Notes: generated by a model not told the origin, from the sequence alone. A stretch of 36,761 nt of DNA from Pseudomonadota bacterium (GCA_021782795.1 JAJXUP010000003.1:1-36761), one strand, 5' to 3'. Positions 9,263-18,820 are shown, counted from the first letter of the stretch. Numbers and translations: made by a program.

Positions 9263-9389
9263 GCGATACTCCTGAAGTACGCGGCCATAAATACTGGCGG
9301 CAAGACCTGACGGATAGGCTGGCGTCGCGTGGTTGACAACCGCTTCACGCGCCGTCCATCATGGTATCAATTATTCGCCGGGTTCGCCC

Positions 9390-11678
9390 ATGAACCGTCT
9401 GCTGTCGCTGCATGTTGCCATTCTGCTCAGTGCGCTGCTGGCACTTGGGTGCGGCTTTGTGCTTTCGACGGCCGGTCACGCACAGCTTGCCGCGTATGCA
9501 TGGGTCGCAGGCTCGGTGCCGGCCCTGGTCTGGCTGATCCTGGATCTGGCGCGCACGCTGATGCGCGGCAGTGCCGGCATCGACATCCTGGCACTGATCT
9601 CCATCGGCGGAGCCATCGCGCTCCATGAATCGCTGACTGGCAACGTCATCGCCGTCATGCTGGCCAGCGGCCAGTTGCTGGAGAGCTACGCCCAGTTTCG
9701 AGCCGGTCGCGAAATGACGATGCTGCTGGCGCGGGCACCACGCCATGCCATGCGCCTGCAACAGGGCGAACTGGTGCGCATCGATCTGGACCAGGTGGCG
9801 CCGGGCGACCGTCTGCTGGTACGCAGCGGAGACACGGTTCCGGTCGATGGTCTGCTGACCAGTGTCGACGCCACGCTCGATGAATCTGCGCTGAGCGGTG
9901 AAAGCGCCGTTGTTGAGCGCCATGTCGGCGACCGGCTGCGCAGCGGTGCGATCAACGCTGCATCCGCCTTTGAAATGACCGCCACTGCCAGCGCAGCCGA
10001 CAGCACGTTTGCCGGTATCGTCCGCCTGGTGGAACAGGCGCGCAGCTCACGCGCGCCCGCTTCGCGACTGGCCGACCGCTATGCCCTCGGGTTCGTGCCG
10101 CTGGCGCTCGGACTGGCCGGACTCGCCTGGCTGGTCAGCGGCAACCCGCTGCGCGCACTTGCGGTGGTCGTGGTGGCTACACCATGCCCGCTGATTCTCG
10201 CGGTCCCGGTTGCCATCGTATCGGGCATGTCGCGAGCAGCGCAACGCGGTATCCTGGTCAAGGGCGCAGCGGCGCTGGAAATGCTGGCGCGCGCCAGCAT
10301 CCTGTTTTTCGACAAAACCGGTACCTTGACCAGTGGCAACGCCCGTCTGGTCAAGATTGTGGCCGCACCCGGCATCGACCGCAACGAGGTATTGCGACTG
10401 GCAGCCTCGGTCGACCAGGTTTCGGCGCATGTGACCGCCGCCGCGATCGTATCCGTCGCGCACGCGCGTCGCCTGGCGCTGGAACTGCCCACCGACGGCA
10501 TCGAAACACCTGGCGCGGGCGTCGAGGCCCACATCGGCGAACACGCCTTCCGCGTCGGCACGGCACAGTATGTCGCCACCGGGCACGCGCTCGACGCCTG
10601 GGCGCAACGCCTGCTGGATGAAGTCGGCAGCGAAGGCGGCTCCGCCGTGCTGGTCAGCCGCGATGGCGCGCTGATCGGCGCCCTGCACCTGGCCGACCAG
10701 ATCCGCATCGAGACGCCACACGCCGTGCGCCTGCTCAGACAGGCCGGCATCTCGCACATGATCATGCTGACCGGCGACCGGCCGGATGTGGCGGAGACCA
10801 TCGGCATGGCGGTCGGCGTCGACGAAATCTGCGCCGGACTCGACCCGCAGGAAAAACTGCTGCATATCGCACAGGCGAAATCTTCCGGCATCTCGATCAT
10901 GGTCGGCGACGGCGTGAACGATGCCCCCGCGCTGGCCGCCGCCGACGTTGGCGTGGCCATGGGTGCGCACGGTGCCGCCGCTTCCTCGGAGGCCGCCGAT
11001 GTGGTACTGCTGGTCGACCGGCTCGACCGGCTGGCAGAGGCGATCCAGTTTGCGCGCGCCACACGCGACATCGCCGTACAAAGCGTACTGGTCGGCATGG
11101 GACTGTCGGTCATCGCCATGCTGGCTGCCGCCATCGGCTGGCTGGCACCATTACCCGGCGCCACATTACAGGAACTGATCGACGTTGCAGCCATACTCAA
11201 TGCCCTGCGCGCCCTGCGCATCGCGCCGCTGCACGCCAGCCTGGTGCGGCTCAATCCCGTCGAATCGCGTCGCTTGCTGGCCGAACACGCGGCACTGGTT
11301 CCGCTGCTGGACATGCTTGACCATCTGGCCGACCAGCTGCCCGCCCTTCCTCATGACCAGGCCCTGGAAGAACTGGCTGCGCTACACTCGGCACTACAGC
11401 AGCAGTTGCTGGCCCACGAACGCGCCGACGATAACCACCTGTACCCGAAAATGACACCGCTGCTCGGCGGCAATGATCCGCTGGCAGCCATGAGTCGCAC
11501 CCACCGCGAAATCTTTGCCCTGGCACATCGCCTCGAACGTATCACTGCCTCGTTGCATCCGGATCGGGTTACCCTGGACGACCTGCATGAAATCCAGCGC
11601 TTGCTCTATGCACTCGGTGCAATCGTCCGCTTGCATTTTGCACAGGAAGATGAACTATTTTTCACTCTTGCTGACTAA
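9390..11678 (+). CDS. P1B-type metal-transporting ATPase with C-terminal hemerythrin-like (HHE) domain
   Basis: DKTGTLTSG phosphorylation motif, TPCP in TM4, MVGDGVNDAPAL; no N-terminal HMA domain; C-terminus with H...HERADDNHLYP...THREIFALAHRLE...LHFAQEDELFF. Start moved from the track's 9333 TTG to the 9390 ATG. Confidence 0.9.
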   Translation: MNRLLSLHVAILLSALLALGCGFVLSTAGHAQLAAYAWVAGSVPALVWLILDLARTLMRGSAGIDILALISIGGAIALHESLTGNVIAVMLASGQLLESYAQFRAGREMTMLLARAPRHAMRLQQGELVRIDLDQVAPGDRLLVRSGDTVPVDGLLTSVDATLDESALSGESAVVERHVGDRLRSGAINAASAFEMTATASAADSTFAGIVRLVEQARSSRAPASRLADRYALGFVPLALGLAGLAWLVSGNPLRALAVVVVATPCPLILAVPVAIVSGMSRAAQRGILVKGAAALEMLARASILFFDKTGTLTSGNARLVKIVAAPGIDRNEVLRLAASVDQVSAHVTAAAIVSVAHARRLALELPTDGIETPGAGVEAHIGEHAFRVGTAQYVATGHALDAWAQRLLDEVGSEGGSAVLVSRDGALIGALHLADQIRIETPHAVRLLRQAGISHMIMLTGDRPDVAETIGMAVGVDEICAGLDPQEKLLHIAQAKSSGISIMVGDGVNDAPALAAADVGVAMGAHGAAASSEAADVVLLVDRLDRLAEAIQFARATRDIAVQSVLVGMGLSVIAMLAAAIGWLAPLPGATLQELIDVAAILNALRALRIAPLHASLVRLNPVESRRLLAEHAALVPLLDMLDHLADQLPALPHDQALEELAALHSALQQQLLAHERADDNHLYPKMTPLLGGNDPLAAMSRTHREIFALAHRLERITASLHPDRVTLDDLHEIQRLLYALGAIVRLHFAQEDELFFTLAD

Positions 11679-11712
11679 ATGCTGACTTAAATGGACGGAT
11701 GCCGTCTTTATG

Positions 11713-11741
11713 CTGACAGTTCGGTCAAACTTTACTACAAT
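11713..11741 (+). promoter_or_regulatory. Sigma70-like promoter for the metal RND operon
   Basis: CTGACA (11713-11718), 17-bp spacer, TACAAT (11736-11741); TGAC-N6-GTCA dyad at 11714-11727 overlaps the -35. Confidence 0.6.
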
Positions 11742-11747
11742 GATCTC

Positions 11748-12173
11748 ATGCGAACATCCCGCCACAACCTGCTGATCCTGTTCGTGCTGTTCTGGGTGCA
11801 ATGCTTTGCCCCACTGCTGCACGCACATGCCCATGGGCAAGCCGCCCAGCTCGGGCTGCATTGGCACGCGACCGATACGCTGAGCGACCTGCAATTCAGC
11901 GGCCGTGTTCACGCCAGCCTGGTTCGTGACACCGACGACTCGACACTGATCACGCCCGAGCCTGCACTGCGCCAGCACAACCGGCTGTCTTTCAGCGATG
12001 TGGTGCATACGGCCCCTGAGCAACCGCCCTCCGACTGCCTGCCGGTCACCGTACCGGTCAGCGATCCGGCACGATTTGCCTCGGCTGCTCCAGCCGCAAC
12101 GGACAAAACAAGACCCTTCCGGTCACGATACGCTCTTGCTTTCCTTGCACAGGCTCCTCCCGTCAGCGTCTGA
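11748..12173 (+). CDS. Small exported His-containing protein at the head of the metal RND operon (CzcI-like position)
   Basis: Start at 11748 gives signal peptide MRTSRHNLLILFVLFWVQCFAPLLHAHAHG followed by HWHATD; position upstream of the RND genes. Confidence 0.6.
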   Translation: MRTSRHNLLILFVLFWVQCFAPLLHAHAHGQAAQLGLHWHATDTLSDLQFSGRVHASLVRDTDDSTLITPEPALRQHNRLSFSDVVHTAPEQPPSDCLPVTVPVSDPARFASAAPAATDKTRPFRSRYALAFLAQAPPVSV

Positions 12174-12245
12174 ATCTGTCCGATGATTCGACCGCAGCGG
12201 CATAGGTTGCCTGCGGCCACACGCTTACGAACCAGGGAGTCAATC

Positions 12246-13346
12246 ATGTCTCTTGCTTCACGCATTTCCGCCGTCATGCTGCTCGGCTGGGCGCTTGCCG
12301 CCCAGGCGCAGACAGATCTCGTCACCGTCAACGCGGCACAAATCCGCTCGCTCGGCATCCAGACCGCAAAGCCGCAGAGCGTTTCCAGCTCGGGCGGCAT
12401 CGCCCTGCCAGCGCAGGTGGTTATACCCACCCAACACGTTCAGGTCATCAGCGCCCCACTGGCCGGCCTCATCGAACGCATCGACGTCAGCACTAATGAA
12501 ACCGTACGTCGCGGTCAACGCCTGTTGGTGTTGCAAAGCCCGGAACTGGCCGGACTGGAGCGCGATTACCTCCAGGCCAGCCTGCAGGCGCAACTGGCCA
12601 ATCAGTCGCTCAAACGCGACGAAGCGCTCTACCGGGAGGGCATCATTGCCCAGAGCCGTTACCAGCAGACCGCAAGCACGGCCGCCATCGCTGCGGCAGC
12701 GTTGAGCGAGCGCCGGCAAATGCTGCATCTGGCCGGGCTGGACAACGGCGCCATCGCACGCCTGCAACGCAGCCGGAAAATTGCTTCCACACTTGAAGTC
12801 ACCGCTCCGTTTGCCGGGGCTGTGCTCGAAATCAATGCCAGCATTGGCCAGCGCACGGACATGACGACCCCGCTGCTCAAACTGGCGAATCTGTCGCCGC
12901 TGTGGCTGGAAATCCAGTTGCCGGCACACCAGAGCCAGAACGTGCAGATCGGCAGCCTCGTCCGCATCGGATCGGGCAAAGCCACTGGCAAAATCATCAA
13001 TATCGGACGCAGCGTCAACCCGGCCAACCAGACAGTTGCCGTACGTGCCGAGGTCGCCTCGGGCAGCCACAACCTGAATCCCGGCCAGTATGTCGAGGTG
13101 CATATCGATACGCCGGCAGGCAAGACGCAATGGCTGTTGCCACCCGCGGCAATCGTGCACCAGGGCACCCGCGCCGTGGTCTTCGTGCGGGCAGACGGGG
13201 GGTTCAGGCCAGTTGCGGTGCAGGTCACGAGCCAGTCCGCCAGTGGCAGTGTGGCCGAAGCCTCACTGAACGCACAGGACGAAATGGTGGTACGGGGCGC
13301 CCTGTCGATCAAGTCGATCTGGCAAGGCAGCGGCAAGGGAGAATGA
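12246..13346 (+). CDS. RND efflux periplasmic adaptor subunit (CzcB/CusB family)
   Basis: MSLASRISAVMLLGWALAAQAQ signal peptide; VISAPLAGLIERIDVSTNETVRRGQRLLVLQSPELAGLERDYLQA; VTAPFAGAVLEINASIGQ. Confidence 0.92.
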   Translation: MSLASRISAVMLLGWALAAQAQTDLVTVNAAQIRSLGIQTAKPQSVSSSGGIALPAQVVIPTQHVQVISAPLAGLIERIDVSTNETVRRGQRLLVLQSPELAGLERDYLQASLQAQLANQSLKRDEALYREGIIAQSRYQQTASTAAIAAAALSERRQMLHLAGLDNGAIARLQRSRKIASTLEVTAPFAGAVLEINASIGQRTDMTTPLLKLANLSPLWLEIQLPAHQSQNVQIGSLVRIGSGKATGKIINIGRSVNPANQTVAVRAEVASGSHNLNPGQYVEVHIDTPAGKTQWLLPPAAIVHQGTRAVVFVRADGGFRPVAVQVTSQSASGSVAEASLNAQDEMVVRGALSIKSIWQGSGKGE

Positions 13347-13347
13347 C

Positions 13348-16300
13348 ATGCTGGAACACATCATCCGTCTGTCCCTCAGCCAGCGATTGCTGACACTGCT
13401 GTTCGCGCTGCTGCTGGCCGCAGCCGGCTCGCTGGCCTGGCTGAAACTGCCCATCGACGCCTTTCCTGACGTGTCGAGCACCCAGGTGAAGATCATCATG
13501 AAGGCGCCGGGCATGACGCCGGAAGAAGTCGAGGCGCGCATCACCACGCCCATCGAAACCGAAATGCTCGGCATCCCCGGCAAGACCATGGTGCGCTCGG
13601 TATCGAAGTACGCGCTGGCTGACATCACGCTCGACTTTGCCGATGGCACCGACATCTACCGTGCGCGCAACCAGGTCACCGAACGGCTCAACGCGGTGCT
13701 CCGGGACCTTCCTGCCGGCGCGAGCGGCGGTATGGCGCCAATCACCACACCGCTGGGTGAAATGCTGATGTTCACCATCGATGGCGGCAACCTGACGCTC
13801 GAACAACGGCGCTCGTTGCTGGACTGGGTCATCCGGCCCGCCCTGCGCACGCTACCCGGTGTGGCCGACGTCAACGCACTGGGTGGAATGGTACGCAGTT
13901 TTGAGGTCATCCCCGACAGTGCCGCCATGCAGGCGCGCAATATCAGCATGCCGCAACTGCGCAGCGCGCTGGAGCTCAACAACCGCAATGACGGTGCCGG
14001 GCGACTCAACGATGGCGAGGAAACCCTGCTCGTCCGGGTCGAAGGTGCCATCAAGACGCTGGACGACATCCGCGCCACTGTGGTCTCCAGCCGCAATGGC
14101 CAGGTGATCCGCATAGGCGATATTGCCACCGTGCGCATCGGGGCATTGACCCGTTACGGCGCCGTCACTCAGGACGGGCGCGGTGAAGCCGTTGAAGGAC
14201 TGGTGCTCGGGCTGCGCGGCGCAAATGCGCGCCAGGTTGTGGACAGTGTCCAGGCCAAACTGAACGAACTGGCGCCCAGCCTGCCTCCCGGCGTCAAAAC
14301 CCGCATCTTCTACAACCGCGGCGCCCTGGTCGAACACGCTGTCAGCACCGTCTCGCATGCGCTGATCGAAGCCATCGTGCTGGTACTGGTGCTGCTGTTG
14401 CTGTTTCTCGGCCACCTGCGTGCTGCACTGGTGGTGGCCACCGCGTTGCCGCTGGCTGCACTGGCCACATTCATCCTGATGCTGCAATTCGGCATGTCGG
14501 CCAACCTGATGAGCCTGGGCGGACTTGCCATCGCCATCGGCATGCTGGTCGACGCTGCCGTGGTCGTGGTCGAAAATATCGTCAACCATCTCGGCCATGA
14601 ATCACCACTACCGACGTCGCACCGCATTTTCCGCGCCGTGCGCGAAGTTTCCGCACCCGTACTTACCGGCGTGGTCATCATCATCGTGGTCTTTCTGCCG
14701 CTGCTCGCCCTGCAAGGACTGGAAGGCAAGCTGTTCATCCCGGTCGCGCTGACGATCGTGTTCGCGCTCGCCAGTTCACTGCTGGTCTCGCTGACCATCA
14801 TCCCGGTACTGGCTTCGTTGCTGTTGCAGCCCGAAAAACACAGCGATCCATGGCTGGTGCGCCATGCGATGGCCATATACGACCCGTTGCTGCGCAGCGC
14901 GCTCGCACATCCCGGCCGTGTCGTCGCCATCGCGCTGATACTGGCACTCGCCGCTGGCATCGTCTATCCGCGCATCGGCAAAACCTTCATGCCCACGATG
15001 GACGAAGGCGATGTCATCATCAGCCTGGAAACCTTGCCATCTATCGGATTGAAACCATCGATAGACCTGGACATGCGGCTGGAGCGGGCACTGATGGCGC
15101 GCGTGCCGGAAATCCGCAGCATCGTCGCCCGCACAGGCTCGGACGAGCTGGGACTTGACCCGATGGGGCTGAACCAGACCGACACTTTTCTCGTGCTCAA
15201 GCCTCGCTCCGAGTGGCGCAAGCCGGACAAGGAATGGCTGATCGGTCAGTTGCGCGATGTACTCAAGGATTTTCCCGGCATCTCGTACAACTTCACCCAG
15301 CCGATCGAAATGCGCGTCGCAGAAATGATCGTCGGGGTGCGCGGTGACGTGGCCGTAAAAGTGTTTGGCCCTGATCTGGCCACGCTCAACCGCCTGGCAG
15401 GCGAAGTCGCCACCACACTCAGATCCATCCACGGCAGCCAGGATGTCTATCACCTCTCGAACGACGGCGTGCAGTATCTGCAGGTGCACATCGACCGGCT
15501 GGCAGCCGGGCGCCTCGGGCTCGACGCCGACGCCATCGAGCAGGTGCTGCACACCCAGCTCGAAGGAGTAACCGTCGGCACCGTTCTGGAAGGCAACCGG
15601 CGCACACCGCTGCTGCTGCGTGGCCGCGCCGAACTGCAGGATACGCCCGCGGCCTTCGCTGCGCTGCGCGTCACGCTGCCCGACGGGCAGAGCATTCCGC
15701 TCTCGTCCATCGCCACGCTCGAACGCAGTCTGGGCCCGGTCAAGATCGACCGGGAAAACGCTTCCCGCTTCGCGGTCGTGCAAACCAATGTCAACGGGCG
15801 CGATCTGGTCGGCTTCGTCAGCGAAGCGCAACAGGCCGTGGCGCAACGGGTCAAGCTGCCACCCGGCTATCATCTGGCCTGGGGTGGACAATTCGAAAAC
15901 CAGCAACGCGCAGCTGCACGACTGGGAGTGGTGGTTCCCGTCGCGCTGGCGATGATATTTCTGCTGCTGTTCTTTTCTTTCGGATCGGTCCGACAGGCAC
16001 TGCTGGTGTTTGCCAACATCCCCTTCGCGCTGGTCGGAGGCATCTTCGGTCTGTGGTTGTCCGGGGATTACCTGTCTGTGCCAGCCTCGGTCGGCTTCAT
16101 CGCGCTGCTGGGTATCGCGGTGCTCAATGGCGTAGTCATGGTCAGTTACTTCAACCAGTTGCGCGCCAGCGGCATGTCGCTGAACGAAACCGTGCTTGAA
16201 GGTGCCAGACGCCGTTTGCGTCCGGTACTGATGACGGCAAGCATCACTGCCTTCGGTCTCGTCCCCCTGCTGTTCGCCAGCGGCCCCGGATCGGAAATCC

Positions 16301-16416
16301 AGAAACCACTCGCAATCGTGGTGATCGGCGGACTGTTCAGTTCGACACCACTGACACTCATTCTGCTGCCGCTGCTGTATCGCCGCATGCAACACAGTAC
16401 GGAGAAATCCCAATGA
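13348..16416 (+). CDS. Heavy-metal RND efflux pump (CzcA/CusA family)
   Basis: 1022 aa; LPIDAFPDVSSTQVKIIMKAPGMTPEEVEARITTPIE, GLAIAIGMLVDAAVVVVENIVNHLG, PTMDEGDVIISLE. Confidence 0.95.
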   Translation: MLEHIIRLSLSQRLLTLLFALLLAAAGSLAWLKLPIDAFPDVSSTQVKIIMKAPGMTPEEVEARITTPIETEMLGIPGKTMVRSVSKYALADITLDFADGTDIYRARNQVTERLNAVLRDLPAGASGGMAPITTPLGEMLMFTIDGGNLTLEQRRSLLDWVIRPALRTLPGVADVNALGGMVRSFEVIPDSAAMQARNISMPQLRSALELNNRNDGAGRLNDGEETLLVRVEGAIKTLDDIRATVVSSRNGQVIRIGDIATVRIGALTRYGAVTQDGRGEAVEGLVLGLRGANARQVVDSVQAKLNELAPSLPPGVKTRIFYNRGALVEHAVSTVSHALIEAIVLVLVLLLLFLGHLRAALVVATALPLAALATFILMLQFGMSANLMSLGGLAIAIGMLVDAAVVVVENIVNHLGHESPLPTSHRIFRAVREVSAPVLTGVVIIIVVFLPLLALQGLEGKLFIPVALTIVFALASSLLVSLTIIPVLASLLLQPEKHSDPWLVRHAMAIYDPLLRSALAHPGRVVAIALILALAAGIVYPRIGKTFMPTMDEGDVIISLETLPSIGLKPSIDLDMRLERALMARVPEIRSIVARTGSDELGLDPMGLNQTDTFLVLKPRSEWRKPDKEWLIGQLRDVLKDFPGISYNFTQPIEMRVAEMIVGVRGDVAVKVFGPDLATLNRLAGEVATTLRSIHGSQDVYHLSNDGVQYLQVHIDRLAAGRLGLDADAIEQVLHTQLEGVTVGTVLEGNRRTPLLLRGRAELQDTPAAFAALRVTLPDGQSIPLSSIATLERSLGPVKIDRENASRFAVVQTNVNGRDLVGFVSEAQQAVAQRVKLPPGYHLAWGGQFENQQRAAARLGVVVPVALAMIFLLLFFSFGSVRQALLVFANIPFALVGGIFGLWLSGDYLSVPASVGFIALLGIAVLNGVVMVSYFNQLRASGMSLNETVLEGARRRLRPVLMTASITAFGLVPLLFASGPGSEIQKPLAIVVIGGLFSSTPLTLILLPLLYRRMQHSTEKSQ

Positions 16417-16730
16417 CACTTCCTGCCAACGACTGTCTGCTGACGCTGAACATACCGGAAGCGCTCGAAGAGGCGCTGGTCGACCTGTTGCTGGAAAATC
16501 CGGCGCTGGCATCCGGTTTTACCACCCTGAACATCGATGGGCACGGTCCCAGTGAAACCACAATCAGCGCGAGCGACCAGGTGCGCGGACGCCGGGCGCG
16601 CATCCAGTTCCAGATCGTACTGGCGCGGCAGAACAGCGCCGAACTCCTCGACCGCGTGCGCGCACAGATGCCCAGCCGGGAAATCTTCTACTGGATTGCG
16701 CCCCTGCTTGAAACCGGGAGGCTGCTATGA
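16413..16730 (+). CDS. DUF3240-family protein
   Basis: 105 aa between RND and OMP genes, overlapping both neighbours by 4 bp; LLTLNIPEALEEALVDLLLENP...ISASDQVRGRRARIQFQIVL. Confidence 0.8.
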   Translation: MTLPANDCLLTLNIPEALEEALVDLLLENPALASGFTTLNIDGHGPSETTISASDQVRGRRARIQFQIVLARQNSAELLDRVRAQMPSREIFYWIAPLLETGRLL

Positions 16731-17986
16731 CCGCGTTGAAACCCTCCGGGCTGTCACTGCTTGCGCTGGCTGCGCTGTTCACCGTACAGCCGGCACTGGC
16801 TGCAGACTACGCGGACCTTCCGCCTCAACAGGCGGTCCTCACCGCGTTGCAGCAAACACCTGCCGTGCTCGCCGCAGCGGCTGGAATCCAGGCGCAACAG
16901 GCCTATGGCGACATGATCAAGGCCGGACCCTACGAGTGGTCGGTGCAAGGCTCCGATGCGCAACGACGCATTTTTGACACGGGCCAGATCCAGCACGACT
17001 GGAGCGTTGGCCTGACCACCACGATACGCATGCCGGGGAAAAGCGGGCTGGACGACAAGCTTGCCGAGCAAACGGTGCAAAGCGGCACGCTTTCGGCCGG
17101 CGACGCCATGCACGAGGCCGCACGCAAACTGCTATCCATCTGGTTCACCTGGCTGTCCGCCAGTGCCCAAAGCGATCTGTGGCAACAGCAGACCGGGTTG
17201 TTGCAACAGCAGGTCGAAGCCGTGCGCCGTCGCGTTCGCGCCGGCGATGCCGCATCCGTGGAGATCGACCTGGCGCAAGCCGCCCGACTGCAGGCCCAGG
17301 TCGCGATGGAACAGGCCAATCTGCGCCGGAACAACGCGACCAATCTGCTGCACACCTACTTTCCCTCGCTGCCGCTGCCGGAACACTGCAACCCAGTCCC
17401 GCCGCAAGCGCTTGACCAGCCGCTGGCATACTGGATGGAAACCGGTCTGAGCGACAACCACGAGCTACAGCTTGCGCGCAATGCATCGCGCATCGCACAG
17501 CTACGCGCCAAGCGTGCCGATGCCGATCTGGTACCCGACCCGACCGTCAGCGTGTACTACATGTCGCAACGCGAAGGACTTGACACCTTTACCGGCGTTT
17601 CAGTGTCGGTGCCAATCACCGGTACGCTCAGACACCGCACCAGCGATGCCGAACGCGCCCGGGCCGACATGACATTGCAGAAGGAATCCCAGGTCGAACA
17701 GCGTCTGCGCGGCGAAATTGGCAACGCCTGGAACACGGCGCAAAGCGCCTGGCAGAACTGGCAACTCACCCGCTCCGCCAGCGAACTGACCGGCCATAAC
17801 GCCGACAAGATCGCACACGCCTATACACTGGGCGAAGCCAGTCTCAACGACGTGCTGCTGGCCCGTCGGCAGCAACTGGATGCCAGACTGATTGAAACCC
17901 AGGCCGAGCTCGATGCCGCCGAAAGCCGCTACCGGCTCATGCTCGACACCCATCACCTGTGGCCGATCGAAGCCGCCAGCCGCTGA
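16727..17986 (+). CDS. TolC-family outer-membrane efflux protein (CzcC-like)
   Basis: 419 aa; signal peptide ending LAAD, coiled-coil TolC pattern, ESRYRLMLDTHHLWPIEAASR end. Confidence 0.9.
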   Translation: MTALKPSGLSLLALAALFTVQPALAADYADLPPQQAVLTALQQTPAVLAAAAGIQAQQAYGDMIKAGPYEWSVQGSDAQRRIFDTGQIQHDWSVGLTTTIRMPGKSGLDDKLAEQTVQSGTLSAGDAMHEAARKLLSIWFTWLSASAQSDLWQQQTGLLQQQVEAVRRRVRAGDAASVEIDLAQAARLQAQVAMEQANLRRNNATNLLHTYFPSLPLPEHCNPVPPQALDQPLAYWMETGLSDNHELQLARNASRIAQLRAKRADADLVPDPTVSVYYMSQREGLDTFTGVSVSVPITGTLRHRTSDAERARADMTLQKESQVEQRLRGEIGNAWNTAQSAWQNWQLTRSASELTGHNADKIAHAYTLGEASLNDVLLARRQQLDARLIETQAELDAAESRYRLMLDTHHLWPIEAASR

Positions 17987-17996
17987 GCACGCGGAC

Positions 17997-18030
17997 CATG
18001 GCCTGCGGCAGGACATTGCCGCAGGCCATG
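17997..18030. terminator. Perfect 14-bp hairpin 10 bp after the metal RND operon
   Basis: CATGGCCTGCGGCA-GGACAT-TGCCGCAGGCCATG: 14-bp perfect stem, 6-nt loop; no strong T-tract. Confidence 0.6.
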
Positions 18031-18149
18031 CCATTGAAAAGCCACCCGCGACCCGTCACAATATGCGCACCAATGATGATGCGCCCGGCAACCGATCCGA
18101 TGTCTGTCCCCGCCTTTTGCCCACCGGCACGCCCTGCTGCCGCCGCTGC

Positions 18150-18770
18150 ATGACGCCACTCATCGGTCTGATTCGTCACGGCGAGACCGGCTGGAACCGC
18201 AGCCGGCGTATTCAGGGGCAACTGGATACCTTGCTTAGCACGCGCGGCATGCGCCAGGCCCGAACACTGGCCAGTGCCCTCAGGCACATGCCAGTGACAG
18301 CCATATACACCAGCGACCTGGCTCGCGCCCGCAATAGCGCCATTCCACTCGCACTGCAGCTTGGCTTGCCCATACGACCCGACAGCGCGCTGCGCGAGCG
18401 CCATTTTGGTCGCTTTCAGGGGTTGACCACGCACGAGGCCCAGACCAGATACCCGCAGCAATGGCAACGGCATCGCACTCGCGACCCGGAATACGATCTG
18501 GATGGCGGTGAAAGCCTGAACGGGTTCATGCAGCGCATCGACACCACGCTGCGCGCGCTGGGCGAGCAGCATGTCGCCGGGCTGCTGCTGCTCGTCGCCC
18601 ACGCCGGTGTCATCGACATGGCACAGCGGCTGTGCCACGGTCTGCCACTGGAACTGCCGCGCAACCATCCGGTCGCGCACTGCACACCGTTCTGGTTGCG
18701 TCTGGACGGTAGCGGCTGGCACGAGGCCTCACCCCCTTTGCCGGGTTCACGCAAAATGCGGCCCGGCTAG
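18150..18770 (+). CDS. Histidine phosphatase (phosphoglycerate mutase-like) family protein
   Basis: MTPLIGLIRHGETGWNRSRRIQGQLDTLLSTRGMRQA (RHGET), AIYTSDLARARNSA, LRERHFGRFQGLT, LLVAHAGVID. Start at 18150 rather than 17892. Confidence 0.92.
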   Translation: MTPLIGLIRHGETGWNRSRRIQGQLDTLLSTRGMRQARTLASALRHMPVTAIYTSDLARARNSAIPLALQLGLPIRPDSALRERHFGRFQGLTTHEAQTRYPQQWQRHRTRDPEYDLDGGESLNGFMQRIDTTLRALGEQHVAGLLLLVAHAGVIDMAQRLCHGLPLELPRNHPVAHCTPFWLRLDGSGWHEASPPLPGSRKMRPG

Positions 18771-18785
18771 CCAAGCCGGGGCCGC
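18758..18785. terminator. GC-rich hairpin overlapping the histidine phosphatase stop codon
   Basis: GCGGCCCGGCT / AGCCGGGGCCGC, 11 bp with a single bulge, 5-nt loop; TAG stop at 18768-18770 lies in it; no T-tract. Confidence 0.4.
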
Positions 18786-18820
18786 CTCTGCCACAATGCC
18801 AGCTTTTGCGGGATCGATCC

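Noticed and set aside
9333-9338. TTGACA as -35 of the P-type ATPase promoter
   Set aside because: Nearest -10-like TATCAA is 26 bp away, too far for a sigma70 promoter.
10047-11314. Long minus-strand ORFs (344 and 411 aa) opposite the P-type ATPase
   Set aside because: Antisense frames in GC-rich coding DNA; Ser/Ala/Arg-rich without domain signatures.
14776-16512. 578 aa minus-strand ORF opposite the RND pump gene
   Set aside because: Antisense shadow of a strong CzcA-family coding frame; no recognisable motif.
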